Translations under genes and position numbers: made by a program
Notes under the pieces: generated by a model
The model's input: the letters and a program-made list of their open reading frames with translations, nothing else
What the model was told of the DNA's origin: nothing
The model's database searches: none
In this document: piece after piece, positions 52,485 to 63,515 of the stretch
Layout of the letters: each line of letters begins with the position of its first letter
Position numbering within the stretch: position 1 is the stretch's first letter
Assembly: GCA_905221605.1 (NCBI GenBank)
Contig: CAJNDS010001446.1
Location: 787,315-851,314, forward strand
Source of the DNA: Symbiodinium natans
Lineage: Eukaryota > Sar > Dinophyceae > Suessiales > Symbiodiniaceae
Direction: 5' to 3'
DNA: 64,000 nt

Positions 52485-52494
52485 CATGTTTTAC

Positions 52495-52616
52495 TACCTG
52501 GAGGTTCATGGGTAGATATAAAGTAGGGTTATAAGTTGGGTAGCTATACTTATAGCATTACTTAGGGCTTAGGATGCTTGTAACCCCAATTATAACTACC
52601 CATGAACCTCCAAGTA
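52495..52616. mobile_element. Family B element, copy 7, abutting the 748-bp transposon
   Basis: The ends are TACCTGGAGGTTCATGGGTA and CTACCCATGAACCTCCAAGTA. The left end starts two bases after the transposon's right target duplication. Confidence 0.85.
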
Positions 52617-53068
52617 TGGCTTCATAGGGTAGTATTCCACTATGGGTATGTTGTTATAGAACCTGACGGACTTACAGGCAGGTTTTGCGGTTGAGGGCTT
52701 AGGATCTAAGGTCCTAGAAACCCGGAAGCCCTAAACCCTAACCCTAAGCCCTATCCTTAAACCTGAACCCTCAGCCGGACTTAGATGCTTCCGCCCATTC
52801 TTGAGGCCTGGACAAAGCTTCTCGCGTGGCTTCCTGTTCACTGAGGAGACTGTTGAGAGGGTGGCTGCCTTGGGTTAAACACCCTCAACCATAGGGTTCA
52901 GGGTTTAGAGGGATTTAGGGTGTAGGTGTTAGGGTTTAGGGCTCAGAGCTTAAACCCTAAACCCCCAAACCCAACCACAGGACTTACGAGGTCGTATAGG
53001 AATGGTTGGGACGTGCTGAACTCGCGAAGCCAAGGCTCTGGAATATAAGGCCCCGAGATCACCCTAAG

Positions 53069-53284
53069 GGTCCATGTACCTGTATGAAGCAGGGTGTATA
53101 TTACTGTTATTGGTGAGTGTATATAAGGTTTCTTTTTAATATTGGTGAGTGTATATACCGGGTGTCCTTTTGGGAGTACAAGACATATATACCCTACTTC
53201 ATATAGGTAATACTTGGGCCTTAAAGTACCTCCGGTTCCAGGACTTTTGGGCCCAAGTATATAATTATGAGGTACATGGACCCT
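53069..53284. mobile_element. Family D element, copy 2, with complete inverted ends
   Basis: GGGTCCATGTACCT and AGGTACATGGACCC are perfect 14-bp inverted ends. An inner stem (TGAAGCAGGGTGTATAT / ATATATACCCTACTTCA) encloses the duplicated TTGGTGAGTGTATATA. Confidence 0.78.
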
Positions 53285-53829
53285 CAGGGGAAGTCCTTGT
53301 TTTCCTGGCTATTTATACCTCATGTGTTTCATGTATAAGCCAATGTTGGCAGTGAAACATGGTAACAACATCAATATTGAACAAGAGTAATAGTCTACCA
53401 CTACAGCACAAATGCGCACAGCCTGCTCACCAGACGGTACCCAACCCTGGCTAACCCCGATATTGGGGTGTAGCCGTCAAACCCTCTCTAAGACACAATG
53501 GCTGGCTTGCTCAGGTTTACTGCTGCGAGGCGAAGGCGAACCTTGCGGGGCACTCGTTTTTCATCCTTAGAGGTTGTGGTTGGTATCCCCTTTAGGCTTT
53601 CGGGTTTAGGGCGTAGGTTTATAGGGTTTAGGGTTTAATTCGGAGTTTTGGGTTTCGGGTTCAAGGTAATGAAGAGCCCTAAGCCCCAAGTCCTTAAATC
53701 CACAAAGTCATGCGGCCAGTTTTCCAAAGCCATTCTCTGTGGACCCTAACACACAAGTTTCTGAGGGGCCATGTCAAAATTCAGGACCCGAAGGGGATGC
53801 TAATTTGTAGAAGCCGAAGTTTTCAACCC

Positions 53830-53948
53830 TACTTGCAGGTTCACGGGTAGTTCTAAGTGGGGCTATACGCACCCTATACAAGGTTATGACCCGTTGTAAG
53901 TTTAGTTACCCTACCTATAACCGCACTCTACCCATGAACCTCCAAGTA
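53830..53948. mobile_element. Family B element, copy 8
   Basis: The ends are TACTTGCAGGTTCACGGGTA and CTACCCATGAACCTCCAAGTA, with GGTTATGACC/TTATAACCGC boxes inside. Confidence 0.83.
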
Positions 53949-54548
53949 AGGCAAAGTGCTGCTTCTCCGCAGATCATGTGGCTTAGGGTTGTGGACTGGG
54001 AAGGGGGGGGGGGGGGGGGGGGGGGGGGCTCTTTAGAGTTGGGGGTATCACCAAAGCTCGTGGGGCGTGCCAGCGTGCGACCACAAGGGCTTCTCGACCT
54101 CCAAAGCACGTTGGAAAGTTCTTAGTTTAGCAGCAGGGTAAACGTACTTGTAGCAAACATCTAGGTATGTTCCCCAAAGCCCGAAACATGTTCATGAACT
54201 GTTTGAAGCCTAAACCCGCACCCAAACTCGAAGCCCTCAACTTTTGATAATATGCCGCAAGCCGAAAACTAGGTGCCTAGGTGCTTATGCTCTCTTACTG
54301 ATTTTAAGAGAATCTTATTTAGGAACATTTTGTTCCAAGGGCTGTAGGAGTTTAAACCCTAAACCCCACACCCTTGAGGTTTGAGGTTTTAGGATTTAGG
54401 GGGTTAAGAGTAAGAGGGTCTTCTTTGAGAACATTCTGTTCAAAGGGCTGTAGGGGTTTAGGCTTTTAAACCCTAAACCCTAAACCCTAAACCCAAACCC
54501 TGAACCCTAAACCCAACTATGGTTCGCTAAACCCTTGGGGTCGCCCAG

Positions 54549-54608
54549 GTGCAGGTCGTGGTGAAGACGGTCAACCCTGCGAATCCCGCGGCTGGCCGGG
54601 TCTGGAAC
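54549..54608 (+). CDS. Exon-like island
   Basis: After GCCCAG the frame reads VQVVVKTVNPANPAAGRVWN, with alternating hydrophobic residues as in a beta strand and turn. It follows a CCCTAAA tract. A family B element carrying a telomeric tract starts 17 bases later. It is not recognised. The donor is not evident. Confidence 0.33.
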
Positions 54609-54624
54609 CCATTTTCTTCCCCTA

Positions 54625-54774
54625 TACTTGGAGGTTCAGGGTATTTCTTCTGGGTTTAGGGTTTAGGGTTTAGGGTTTAGGGGTACTTAGTAACCGATTA
54701 TAAGTGTAGCGATAACCCACATAGAAGCCCCTTCAGTACCCTAATAGGGTTATAATTGGGTTAGAAGCACAGTT
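54625..54774. mobile_element. Family B element, copy 9, split by a telomeric tract
   Basis: The left end TACTTGGAGGTTCAGGGTA is followed by TTTAGGG units (54653-54680). The family B interior (GTACTTAGTAACCGATTATA) then resumes exactly as in the copy at 36548. The right end is missing. Confidence 0.75.
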
Positions 54775-54836
54775 AGGGGCTCGGGGGGGGCCCGGAGCTC
54801 CCTAAAGACCTCCGAAGGCCTAAATATTTGTCTTCG

Positions 54837-54888
54837 GGGTTTAGGGTTTAGGGTTTAGGGTTTAGGGTTTAGGGTTTAGGGTTTAGGG
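54837..54888 (+). repeat. Interstitial telomeric array (TTTAGGG)
   Basis: Seven perfect units just after a family B element. Confidence 0.94.
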
Positions 54889-55604
54889 CATAATGGGTAT
54901 AAGGGCATCAGATGGCATCAGGGTATGAAGGGCATGTGATGTGGGGAATTAGGCTTGAGGGTATGAGGGTGTCCTGGTTGATTAATCGAGATTGGAGTCT
55001 ACGGCTTCGGTCTACAGAAGCCTCCAAGTGAGGGTTCAGGGAAGAGGTTTTAGGGTTGCAGGGTTCAGGGGGTCAGGGTTCGGGTTGAGCGTTCAGGGTT
55101 CAGGGTTTCAGGTTGAAGGTTAAGAGTTGGGTTTAGGGGCACTTAACCTGCTGTCGTCTGTGAGACTTCCCTGACATGATCCATCTGGTCTTCAAGCTCG
55201 ATCAAAGACCAAACCTAGTATAGTCGTCCACAAAAGCCGGTTTCGGCTTGGGGGTTTAGGGTTTAGGGTTTATGGATTAGGGTTTGGGTTTTGGGTCCGG
55301 GTTATAGGGTTAACGATGTCCTCTGCACCAGTAGCAGCTGCACGCAGTAGAACCCCAAGCAGACAATCCTGAAAAATCAGGGGAGTATGTTTCCCCTTGC
55401 TCTTCGACCTCACAATACCCCGCGGTCCATTTCCAAACTCTTTTCTGCTACCCTAAACCCTAAACGCTAAACCCTAAACCCTAAACCCTAAACCCTAAAC
55501 CATAACCCTAAACCCTCTAAACTTAAAGGTCTGCGGGACAACAGGGGCCCCAAAATAACTCAACTCTGGCCACATGAGAGCCCCGAGGTTCCTGGGTTGC
55601 ACAA

Positions 55605-55790
55605 AAAAGATATATATAAATACATATATATATATATTATGAACATATATATATGGGGATATATATATATATAATGTATATATATATATATACATATATT
55701 ATGTATATTATGTATGTATATATATATATATATTATGTGCATATATGTATATATAAGTTAAGTATACATATATATATAGATATCATTGTT
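55605..55790. repeat. TA-rich microsatellite
   Basis: (TA)n with ATGTATAT interruptions, followed by a (TC)n run at 55806-55824. Smaller TA blocks lie at 8941-8990, 11148-11185, 25438-25470, 29230-29258 and 39108-39135. Confidence 0.92.
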
Positions 55791-56022
55791 TTCTTCTTTG
55801 GTTTATCTCTCTCTCTCTCTCTCCCTTTCTTTTTCTTTGGGCTATAGAACTGTGGAGCTGAAATTCGGAAATATAGAAATGTGGAGCTGAAATTCGGAAA
55901 TTGGGGAGAGCACGACACACTTAAACGTCTTTTGGGAGCCCTGAGGTTCCCCAAACCATCAGCATGATCTGCCCCGCGGCCATGGACGTGGCGTTCTGCG
56001 TCCACACCGTGCAGGCCCGCGC

Positions 56023-56160
56023 CCCCCCCCCTGCCCCTCCTCCCCCCCCCCCCCCCCCCCCCCTCCTCCCCCCCCCCTCCCCCTCCTCCCCTCCCCTCCT
56101 CCCCCCCCCCCCCCTCCCCCTCTCCGCCCCCCCCCTCCCCCTCCTCCCCCCCCTCCCCCA
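56023..56160 (-). repeat. C-rich tract
   Basis: CCTCCCCC-type sequence with hardly any other base. The minus-strand frame is Gly-rich by composition. Confidence 0.9.
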
Positions 56161-57536
56161 TACCCCATAAAGGCGATCAGGGTCGAGACAGCTCGAAGGA
56201 CCCTTAGACTGCAGAGTCTTTAGTCCCCAGGAGACATACCGAATCGTTGCTATTACTACCCGGTATTTTCACGAACCCTTCTTATTCACGAGCAGGGAAT
56301 CGCAGACCAAACTGAGCAAATTGGATTCTGAAGTCGGTTGAGAGTTTGCAGGGCTTTGGCTTTGGGTCGCCTTTGTGGGGCGTTGGGGTTCAGGGTCTGT
56401 CGGGCCTAGGCGGAGTGCCCATGAGTGCCACGTGAGAAAGCAGGCTTGTAGACCCATGCTGGGACGTAGCGCCTGCCTAAGCACTTAAATGCACCCTGCA
56501 CAAAACATTGGAAAAGAACCAAATGGTTAGGGCAATCACTTTCTGAGGGTCTAGGTTACTCCAGGTCCCTCAGCCCTGAATCTTCACACTCTCGGACTTG
56601 TTCAGTGGCTTTTCCAAGAGTTCGAAGATGAAACTCCTATGTGTGCTTCATTTTTTGGTATGTTAGTAGGAATCCCCTGGTTTAACCTTTTGATGTCCTG
56701 GTTGCTGAAGATGCAAGCCCTCGTCAGGCTCTCTATGGCGCAGGGGGCTGAGCACAATTGACAATAATGTCTGCCCCGTGCGATGCCCTGGTCAGCTGCC
56801 AGGGGGACGTATCCTTGGTTTTCCGGCTTAGGGTTTTGGATAAGCAAGAAGGAATGCAAAAAGGAATCGTCATGGCCCAAAGGCCCCCCAAACAGGTGTT
56901 CATGCGCATGTAGAGGCCATTAGAAGGTCCATTGAAACAGAAGCCAGGATGGCAGCCCATCCCCAAAAGTTGATTCATATCTTCGCGGGAGCTGCTGAGG
57001 GCGGCTGTTGCGATCGATGTGCGAGCTCGAAGTCAGACTTGTGCCCGAAACATAGGCCGTGCTAGGTGCCTCTGGACCCTTGTTGGAAGAGCTTCGTCGA
57101 GGAATTCTGAAGCATCTCAGGTCAAGAAGTGAGTTCTTCCCAATGCGGGTATGAGGCCAGCTGCACGATCTAGGGGGCAGTTTTGGGTTTCGGGCTTAAG
57201 GTGTAGAGGCACAGCAGGGTCGATTAGCTGGGACTTCAGCTCTTTAACCTTCAAGTTCCTGAACCATTCAACAAACTCTCAGTCCTTCGACCCTAGCCCA
57301 AACCGTCTCATCATCCAGTTGCCCGACACTGAACCGACTCATACTCAGAGTTTCCGAAGTTCGTTGATAGAACCGAAGACCTGCTTGTTTGTCTAACATT
57401 TCCTTCTACAGTTTCCAAGAGATGGAAGAGGTAGGGTTGCTGTAAGGTTTAAGGCCTTCGAAGAGTTCTTTATGGTAGGCACGAAGAAGTCGTTCTCAAG
57501 ATGGCTCATGCCTGATGCGTTGTGAACATGTGGTTC

Positions 57537-57666
57537 AGGGTTTTAGGGTCTAGGGTCTAGGGTCTAGGGTTTAGGGTTTAGGGTCTAGGGTTTTAGGGTC
57601 TAGGGTTTAGGGTTTAGGGTCGCGCAGAATCTTGGCGCAGTAAACCCTAAACCCTAAACCCTAAAC
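57537..57666. repeat. Telomeric array with GTCTAGG variants, then opposite orientation
   Basis: TTTAGGG and TCTAGGG units alternate to 57621. CCCTAAA units follow at 57642-57666. Confidence 0.92.
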
Positions 57667-57967
57667 AGGCGTGCGAACCCCTGAGGCTTTTGAAAGCCGA
57701 TGCATCGATTTACGAACCCTAAGTGTCACCAGCAGTCCTCCAGAGGCCCGCAGCAAGATAGCGGTTTAGGGTTTAGGGTTTAGGGTTTAGGGTTTAATTT
57801 ATAAGCTCATGAATTTGCAGCCGAATTTCATAGTGTTCGCATTTTTTTCGGTGGTGATGTGTGCTACGTATACCTGCCACTGGCCCTTCTGGAGCTCTTG
57901 CTTTTCCATGTGGGATGTTCAATGGCCGCCGCACCCTTATGTTGCCCATTGCCCGGCGCATTTGTCT

Positions 57968-58092
57968 GATGAATAGTAGTAGTAATAGTAATATTTGAAG
58001 TGACCGTCAGAATAGGAATGATAGCAGTAGTAGTAATTATTGTAACAATAGCAAGAATAGCAATAATAGCAATAATAGCAATAATAGTCATA
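57968..58092. repeat. AGT/AAT trinucleotide tract
   Basis: AGTAGTAATAGT and AGCAATAAT units. The minus-strand Ile-rich frame is a by-product. Confidence 0.88.
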
Positions 58093-58470
58093 ATCGTAGT
58101 GCAGCAATACCCGACCTCCTACTTAAGAGTTCAGCGGTACTTGAGCCCACTTACAAACCTAGTGTAACTACGCCAGAATCGCCGGGTGCATCTGTTGCCC
58201 ATGCGCTTTCACATGTCAAGGCTTAACTCGCTGAAACCTTTGGCTCGAAACAACTCTTCGCCCGTGCGGCTGCCATAGGACAGACGTACATGTGTCGAAG
58301 AAACCCCACTGCCAAGCAGCGCCAGCGGAGCCTCCTACGTAAACCCTACAAAACCCTACCGGGCTGTAAGCCTGCTTGTTCCAAGGTCTTAGGGCCTTTA
58401 GGGTTTAGGGTTTAGGGTTTAGGGTTTAGTAATTTAGACCCTAAACACTGAACCTCTATACCCCCTGCAG

Positions 58471-58517
58471 CCTTGCGCGAGCAGCTCTTGAAGCGTGCAT
58501 GGCTGAGGAGTCCTTGT
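58471..58517 (+). CDS. Weak exon-like island
   Basis: CCCCCTGCAG precedes LREQLLKRAWLRSPC in the open frame before TTTAGGG sequence resumes. It is short and basic. Support is only the acceptor and the composition. Confidence 0.22.
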
Positions 58518-59282
58518 TTAGGGTTTAGTTTAGGTCACCCTACAAAGCTTCTGAGCTGTGTCGCGTGTAGGGTTCATGGGGCTTACAAGGGTTTGAGAGG
58601 TTTTTTGGATTTGTAGTCTTCATAGGGTTTGTCAGCTGGATGGGGTTCATAGGGTACATCGGAGTTTTAAGGACTTTCTAGTTTATCCATGGCTTTATTG
58701 GCTTTAGGGTTTTGTGGCTTGTTCTTTTTTTTTCCGGGGGGGGGGGGGGGGGGGGGGAGTGGTTCAGGTTTCATGGACTTCGGGGCATGGGGCTTATAGG
58801 TTTTTGGGTTTGATTCAAGGTTCTTTTCAACCGTCAAGAGCCTCCACCCAGCCATCATCCCGAAACCCCCCTCAATCCCAAAGACCAGCTTACCCCACCG
58901 TGCCATCCATGAGCCGAGATTTCAAGCAATGGCAACGTTCTCTCCCTTTAATCCCTCGACTTTTAAAGCTTCAGCCCCAGGTGGCGTTTACGGCTTTGTG
59001 TGTTAGGGGCCATGCTCTTTTCGGATTTACAGTTTTCAGGTTTTGGGGTTCTTACGGCTATAAGGGTTATGGGCTTCAGGGTTTAGGGGGTTTCGGGTTG
59101 CAAGGGTTCAGGCTTCTGAGTTTCAGGGTTAGGGTTTAGGGTTGGTTTCAGTGTTATGTCGGGACAAACCGCTTCACAGTTTAGTCTTCTTAGGGTTGCA
59201 AGGGCTTTAAGGTTTGTTGGTAAGTTCTGCACGCAAATTAAAGTTGTCAGGCCTCATGGTTCTCATGGTCAAGGGTTCTTGC

Positions 59283-59500
59283 TTAGCAGTAGTAGCAGTA
59301 GTAGCAGTCGTAGCAGTAGTAGCAGTAGTAGCAGTAGTAGCAGGAGTAGCAGGAGTAGCAGGAGTAGCAGTAGTAGCAGTAGCAGTGTGCAGTGTGCAGT
59401 GTGCAGTGTGCAGTGTGCAGTAGCAGTAGCAGTAGCAGCAGCAGCAGCAGCAGTAGCAGTAGCAGTAGCAGTAGCAGTTGTAGCAGCAGTAGTAAAAGTT
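59283..59500. repeat. AGTAGC trinucleotide microsatellite with a GTGTGCA insert
   Basis: (AGTAGC)n with five copies of AGTGTGC at about 59384-59420, then (AGC)n. All frames are homopeptide-like. Confidence 0.92.
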
Positions 59501-59728
59501 AGTAGGTAAGAGGTAGATAGGTCGGTAGGTAAGTAAGTAAGAAAGTAACATCAGGGTTCGCACGCCCCACAAGCGCCAGGAGCAGAAAAACAAAGAATGA
59601 CCCAAGCCAGGCTGTAAATCTTTGCCTTACACCTTTACCCCTACTGACCCAATGCCGAAGAATCCCTGACGTACTAAACCCTAAACCCTAAACCCTAAAC
59701 CCTAAACCCTAAGCCAATACCCATCGAG

Positions 59729-59805
59729 AGAGCTCTGTAGCCTCGCTGCTTGGCTACGTGCCGCGACGCTCGCTGCTGTACCTTCCACCGATGCGCTTTT
59801 ACGGC
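59729..59805 (+). CDS. Exon-like island
   Basis: The frame reads SSVASLLGYVPRRSLLYLP then PMRFYG between ATCGAG and a GTAGGG donor that is part of a telomere-like unit. A CCCTAAA tract ends 15 bases upstream and TTTAGGG starts just downstream. It has a hydrophobic, protein-like composition. No domain is recognised. Confidence 0.38.
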
Positions 59806-60180
59806 GTAGGGTTTGCGGTTTGGGGTTTAGGGTTTAGGGGTTCAGGGAGTTGAGGGTTGATGATATAGTAGAGCTTTCGGCTCGTGGTTTTTAGCGCTTG
59901 TAACTACGGCTCAAGGTTTAGGCTTTAGGATGTAGGGTTTAGAGGCACTTTATGGCCTCGAAGGTCCCAAAGTCAGGAAGCCAGGGATAGGCCAGAAAAA
60001 GAGGGCCATGGAAGATTCGACGTCGAGCCGATGGCACAGTTATGTAACGATGCTCCGTTTGCGAAGCAGGCAAAAACAAGCAGCGCGAACGCCGGTCGGA
60101 AGACCACGCTAGACTACCAACACCCCCAAAAAAGGGAGGGCCCCCAAAAAGGCCACGGAACTTTCAATGCTTTCTGCGTT

Positions 60181-60270
60181 GCGGTCAAAATCCCTATAGA
60201 CACCAAGCCCTACCCCCTAAACACTGCGGTCAAAAACCCTATAGACACCAAGCCCTACCCCCTAAACAGA
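60181..60270 (+). repeat. 45-bp tandem duplication
   Basis: GCGGTCAAAAACCCTATAGA and the following 25 bases occur twice in tandem with a few changes. Confidence 0.92.
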
Positions 60271-61587
60271 CCGTTTAGACCCTAACCCTTCTGACTCCGG
60301 GATCTTCGAGTGGGCCCGAACCCTCCTATTTGGACCCATGATCCATATTCGGGTTTCGGGTTCAGGGTTTAGTTCGGGTCTCATGCGGTATTTCCGTGGG
60401 TTTTAAGAGGAACTTGTTAAAAACAATACATGCCGGGGGGGGGGTTGGAACGGCCAATCTGCTTAACCTCCATGATCAGTGCTCGTTGCCCAGACACGGC
60501 CTTGATGCTTGGTAGAGCCATCGAAACTGCGGGCTCCAAACACAATTCAGAGGTTCAGGGCTTAGTTTTTGGGGTTTAGGGTTTCTGGTTTCGGGTTTAG
60601 TTCAGGGTTTAGGTCACTGAACTGGTGGCACGGCCGTGCTTGATCCTCTCTAGACCCCAACCTGCGGGTCTCAAAGGCCCGGCTGTAACATCATGGGCCA
60701 CATAGTAACAGCCTTAGCGAAAGCCTCCCAGAGTTTTGTGGAACATGGGTACGTGCATGTAGCTGCTGCAGGCTACCGATTTGTAAAGTACCTTGTCGTG
60801 CGAAATAGTGCTAGTGCGACTACGCTGCCTGCACAGAATGGCACGAATCACTACCTCAGTCCAGCGCGAAATGGGGACACAGCAGAATTCATTTATCCGC
60901 TTCCCAAGGCATGTAGCGTTCTTTGTTGAGCCGAATGGTGTTCTTTCGTTACACGTCCTCCAGGTCCAAGAGCCCCACTATTTGCAGGACCCCTTGCGCA
61001 AGTGGATCCCGCAGTAGAAAGCGGTGCCTGGAAGGGAGTGTTCCAGGAGCCTAAGTAGAACACGAATGGTGAAGCCCTCAGCTCCACAGTCGTCCAACAG
61101 GCCCCCACAAGAAGTTGTGGGGTTTAGGCGTGTTTAGGTGCCCAACCCTAAACCTTGAACCCTGAACCCTGAACCCTAAACCCTAAACCCTAAACCCTAA
61201 CCCTAAACCCTTTTCATGTGCATTCGCCGCGCTCACCTTGGCTCAGAGATGGACAAGCCGGAGAAGCAACCCCCCCGGAGGGGCTCAGCTTGCCTTCCCT
61301 AGACCCGACGGAGCTCGGCCCTCGTGTTTTTGCCTGGGTGTCGGACTTGCATGGTTGACCATCGTGTTTTTTTGTTGGGGGGGGGGGGGGGGGGGGGGGG
61401 GCATTAATGGTTCTGCGTGTGAAGGTTCAGGGCTTGGGGGTTGGGATCTTTGAAGGTCCGTGTCGGGGCATCATGTGCTGTTTCAAGAGAAGAGACTCTG
61501 ATGCTCGATGCTCGAGCCCTTGCGCATGTAGTGTATAGTGTACGAAATTCCATCTGTATACTTTACAGTCGTGTTCGCCATAGAATC

Positions 61588-61628
61588 TATGATGCTGATG
61601 ATGATGGTGATGATGATGATGATGATGT
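61588..61628 (+). repeat. GAT trinucleotide microsatellite
   Basis: GATGATGATGGTGATGAT repeats, encoding Asp or Met runs depending on frame. Confidence 0.9.
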
Positions 61629-62398
61629 TCCTGGGCGCCCAGCGTGGGCACCACACACAGCTCCAAACCCTCCCCCCCCTGAATTTGAAATCCCAAGCCC
61701 CCAAGCCCCAAAACATAACTGCTAAACCCTAACTCGCAAATCCCAAGCTAACACCAATAGCCCCCCGCCCCATCCACAGCCAACCCGGCGAACACAAAAA
61801 CACGCACGGTCGGTAGCCAGAGCGTCCCTTACGTAGCATACAGGCATAAGACATACCATTCAGATACTATATATGCAAATGAGTAAGTAATCCACATGCT
61901 TCAATGCATTATCTGGATGTGAGAAGGAAGTGAAGCACAGGTTTATATGAAAAAGATATAGAGTTTTTATATTTTCCATAGATGTCTATAATAGAAAATT
62001 GCTGTTTGATTATTAGTGGTATTCCTTCAAGGATTCTTAGAAGACAGGAAGAGTGACCATCAAAGATCAGCCGTTCTCCAAGTTTAAATCCGTTTGTGAG
62101 GATTTAGGGCTTTAGTGCATAAAGGGAACTAACTCAATCACCTCACTGTGGCCAGGTAAGCTCCGAAATCCTGTTAACCCGCAGCCGCAAAACCTGTCTG
62201 CTCCGATGATGAACCCCCAATGTCCTACAACCCTAAACCCTGAACATCCCTGAACCCCCAAAAATCCTACAACCCTAAACCCCAAAATCCTACAACCCGA
62301 AACCCTGAACCCCAAAAGTCCTAATTGCAGCCCTAAACCCTGAACCCCCAACATCCTACAACCCTAAACCCTACACCCTAAACCCTAAACCCTAAACC

Positions 62399-62467
62399 AT
62401 GGCTCTGGGCCTCCGCCGCTTCGCCGCAGCGGCGCGGCGTAGTCCTGGGCTCCTGGAGCTGCGCGAG
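62399..62467 (+). CDS. Candidate first exon with a mitochondrial presequence-like N-terminus
   Basis: An ATG directly after a CCCTAAA tract opens MALGLRRFAAAARRSPGLLE then LRE, followed by GTGTGG as donor. The segment is rich in Arg, Ala and Leu with no acidic residues until the end, which is the signature of an N-terminal mitochondrial targeting helix. Downstream the sequence becomes T- and G-rich, as in an intron. The following exon is not identified, so the mature protein is unknown. Confidence 0.4.
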
Positions 62468-63427
62468 GTGTGGTTTGCTGTGACTTATGGTTTTTTGGGG
62501 GGTTTATTCGTTATTTTTATTTATTTGTGTTTTGTTTGTTTTTTTTTTTTTGGGGGGGGGGGGGGGGTGGTGGTGGTTATAGGACCGTGATATGCCCAAA
62601 TAAGCCTCACGCAGCTTTCTGAAAAAAGACATCCCATAATAGCCAGTGAGCCCAAGACGCTGCTGTACATGGGCGTCCTTTCAAAGGGAAAGTTTAGGGT
62701 CTTTTTCTGGTCTAGGGTTTAGGGATGTTTCGGGTTTAGAGGGGGAGGCTGGTTTGGGGTGACGGCAGTTTCATTCTTGGTTGGTCTTGTCTGCTGGTTT
62801 CTCTGTTGGCAGCTTAAGCTGCAGAAACCCACTCTAGGGTTTAGGGTTTAGGTCTAGGGTTAAGGCCAGGTGCCCTTGTACACCACTACGAGCACACAAG
62901 GGCACTCAAGTCAAGCCATTAGAAGACCTTGCAAGCCTTTCAAGAATGTTTATTCCACTCCCTAAAAGCCAAATCCTGGGGTCCTTGTAAACCCTTCAAA
63001 TCTCCGAAGCCCTGAAGCCCTCACGCCACGCTTATCAGCCCTTATGAACCCCTACAGCCTTTCTCAACGCTTATGAACCCCCCAACCCCCACACCCTAAG
63101 AGCCCTCCACCCAAACCCCTTCAATACCCTCCAAGCACTCCTCAACCCCCCCAAACCCCCCCAAAGCCCCCGCGCAAACGCCCGCGAATCCTCAGCCCCT
63201 GCACCGAGCTCGAAGCACGCCCGGAGAAGCTGCTGGCCCTCTTGCCGGCCCTCCAGGCATGGGGTTGAAACACCAGAAACACCCTGAAGCCTGAACCCTA
63301 AACCCTAGTGGTTTAATGACCTTTAAGGGTTTAGGGTTTAGGGTTTGGTGCTGGTGACAGCGTCGGGGCTTTGCTTCGGGTCTGGGGGGTTCTGCGGCTT
63401 TGGCATTTCGGGGCTTTGTGGGCCCCG

Positions 63428-63515
63428 AAGTCTTCACGTCCCCAAATAGTAGGGTTCCCTCATACTAAGGACCCCAATAAGGCACCCCCTAACATCATAA
63501 ACCCCCCACGCGGGC
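63428..63515. mobile_element. Family E dispersed repeat, copy 3
   Basis: CCCAAATAGTAGGGTTCCCT, then CTAAGGACCCCAATAAGGCA and CCCCCTAACATCATAAACCC, match the family. Confidence 0.74.

Larger units (their letters stand above)
54890..58470. other. Region 54890-58470: low-complexity and unique sequence
   Basis: CAGGGTT-type degenerate units lie at 55030-55130, then the TA and C tracts listed separately. 56170-57530 is mostly unique with short unrecognised frames on both strands. Confidence 0.45.

Noticed and set aside
55733-56170. Gly/Glu-rich and Pro-rich frames
   Set aside because: They are by-products of the C-rich tract 56023-56160.
59156-59605. Ser-rich and Thr/Ala-rich frames of 117-132 codons
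   Set aside because: They are translations of the AGTAGC microsatellite.
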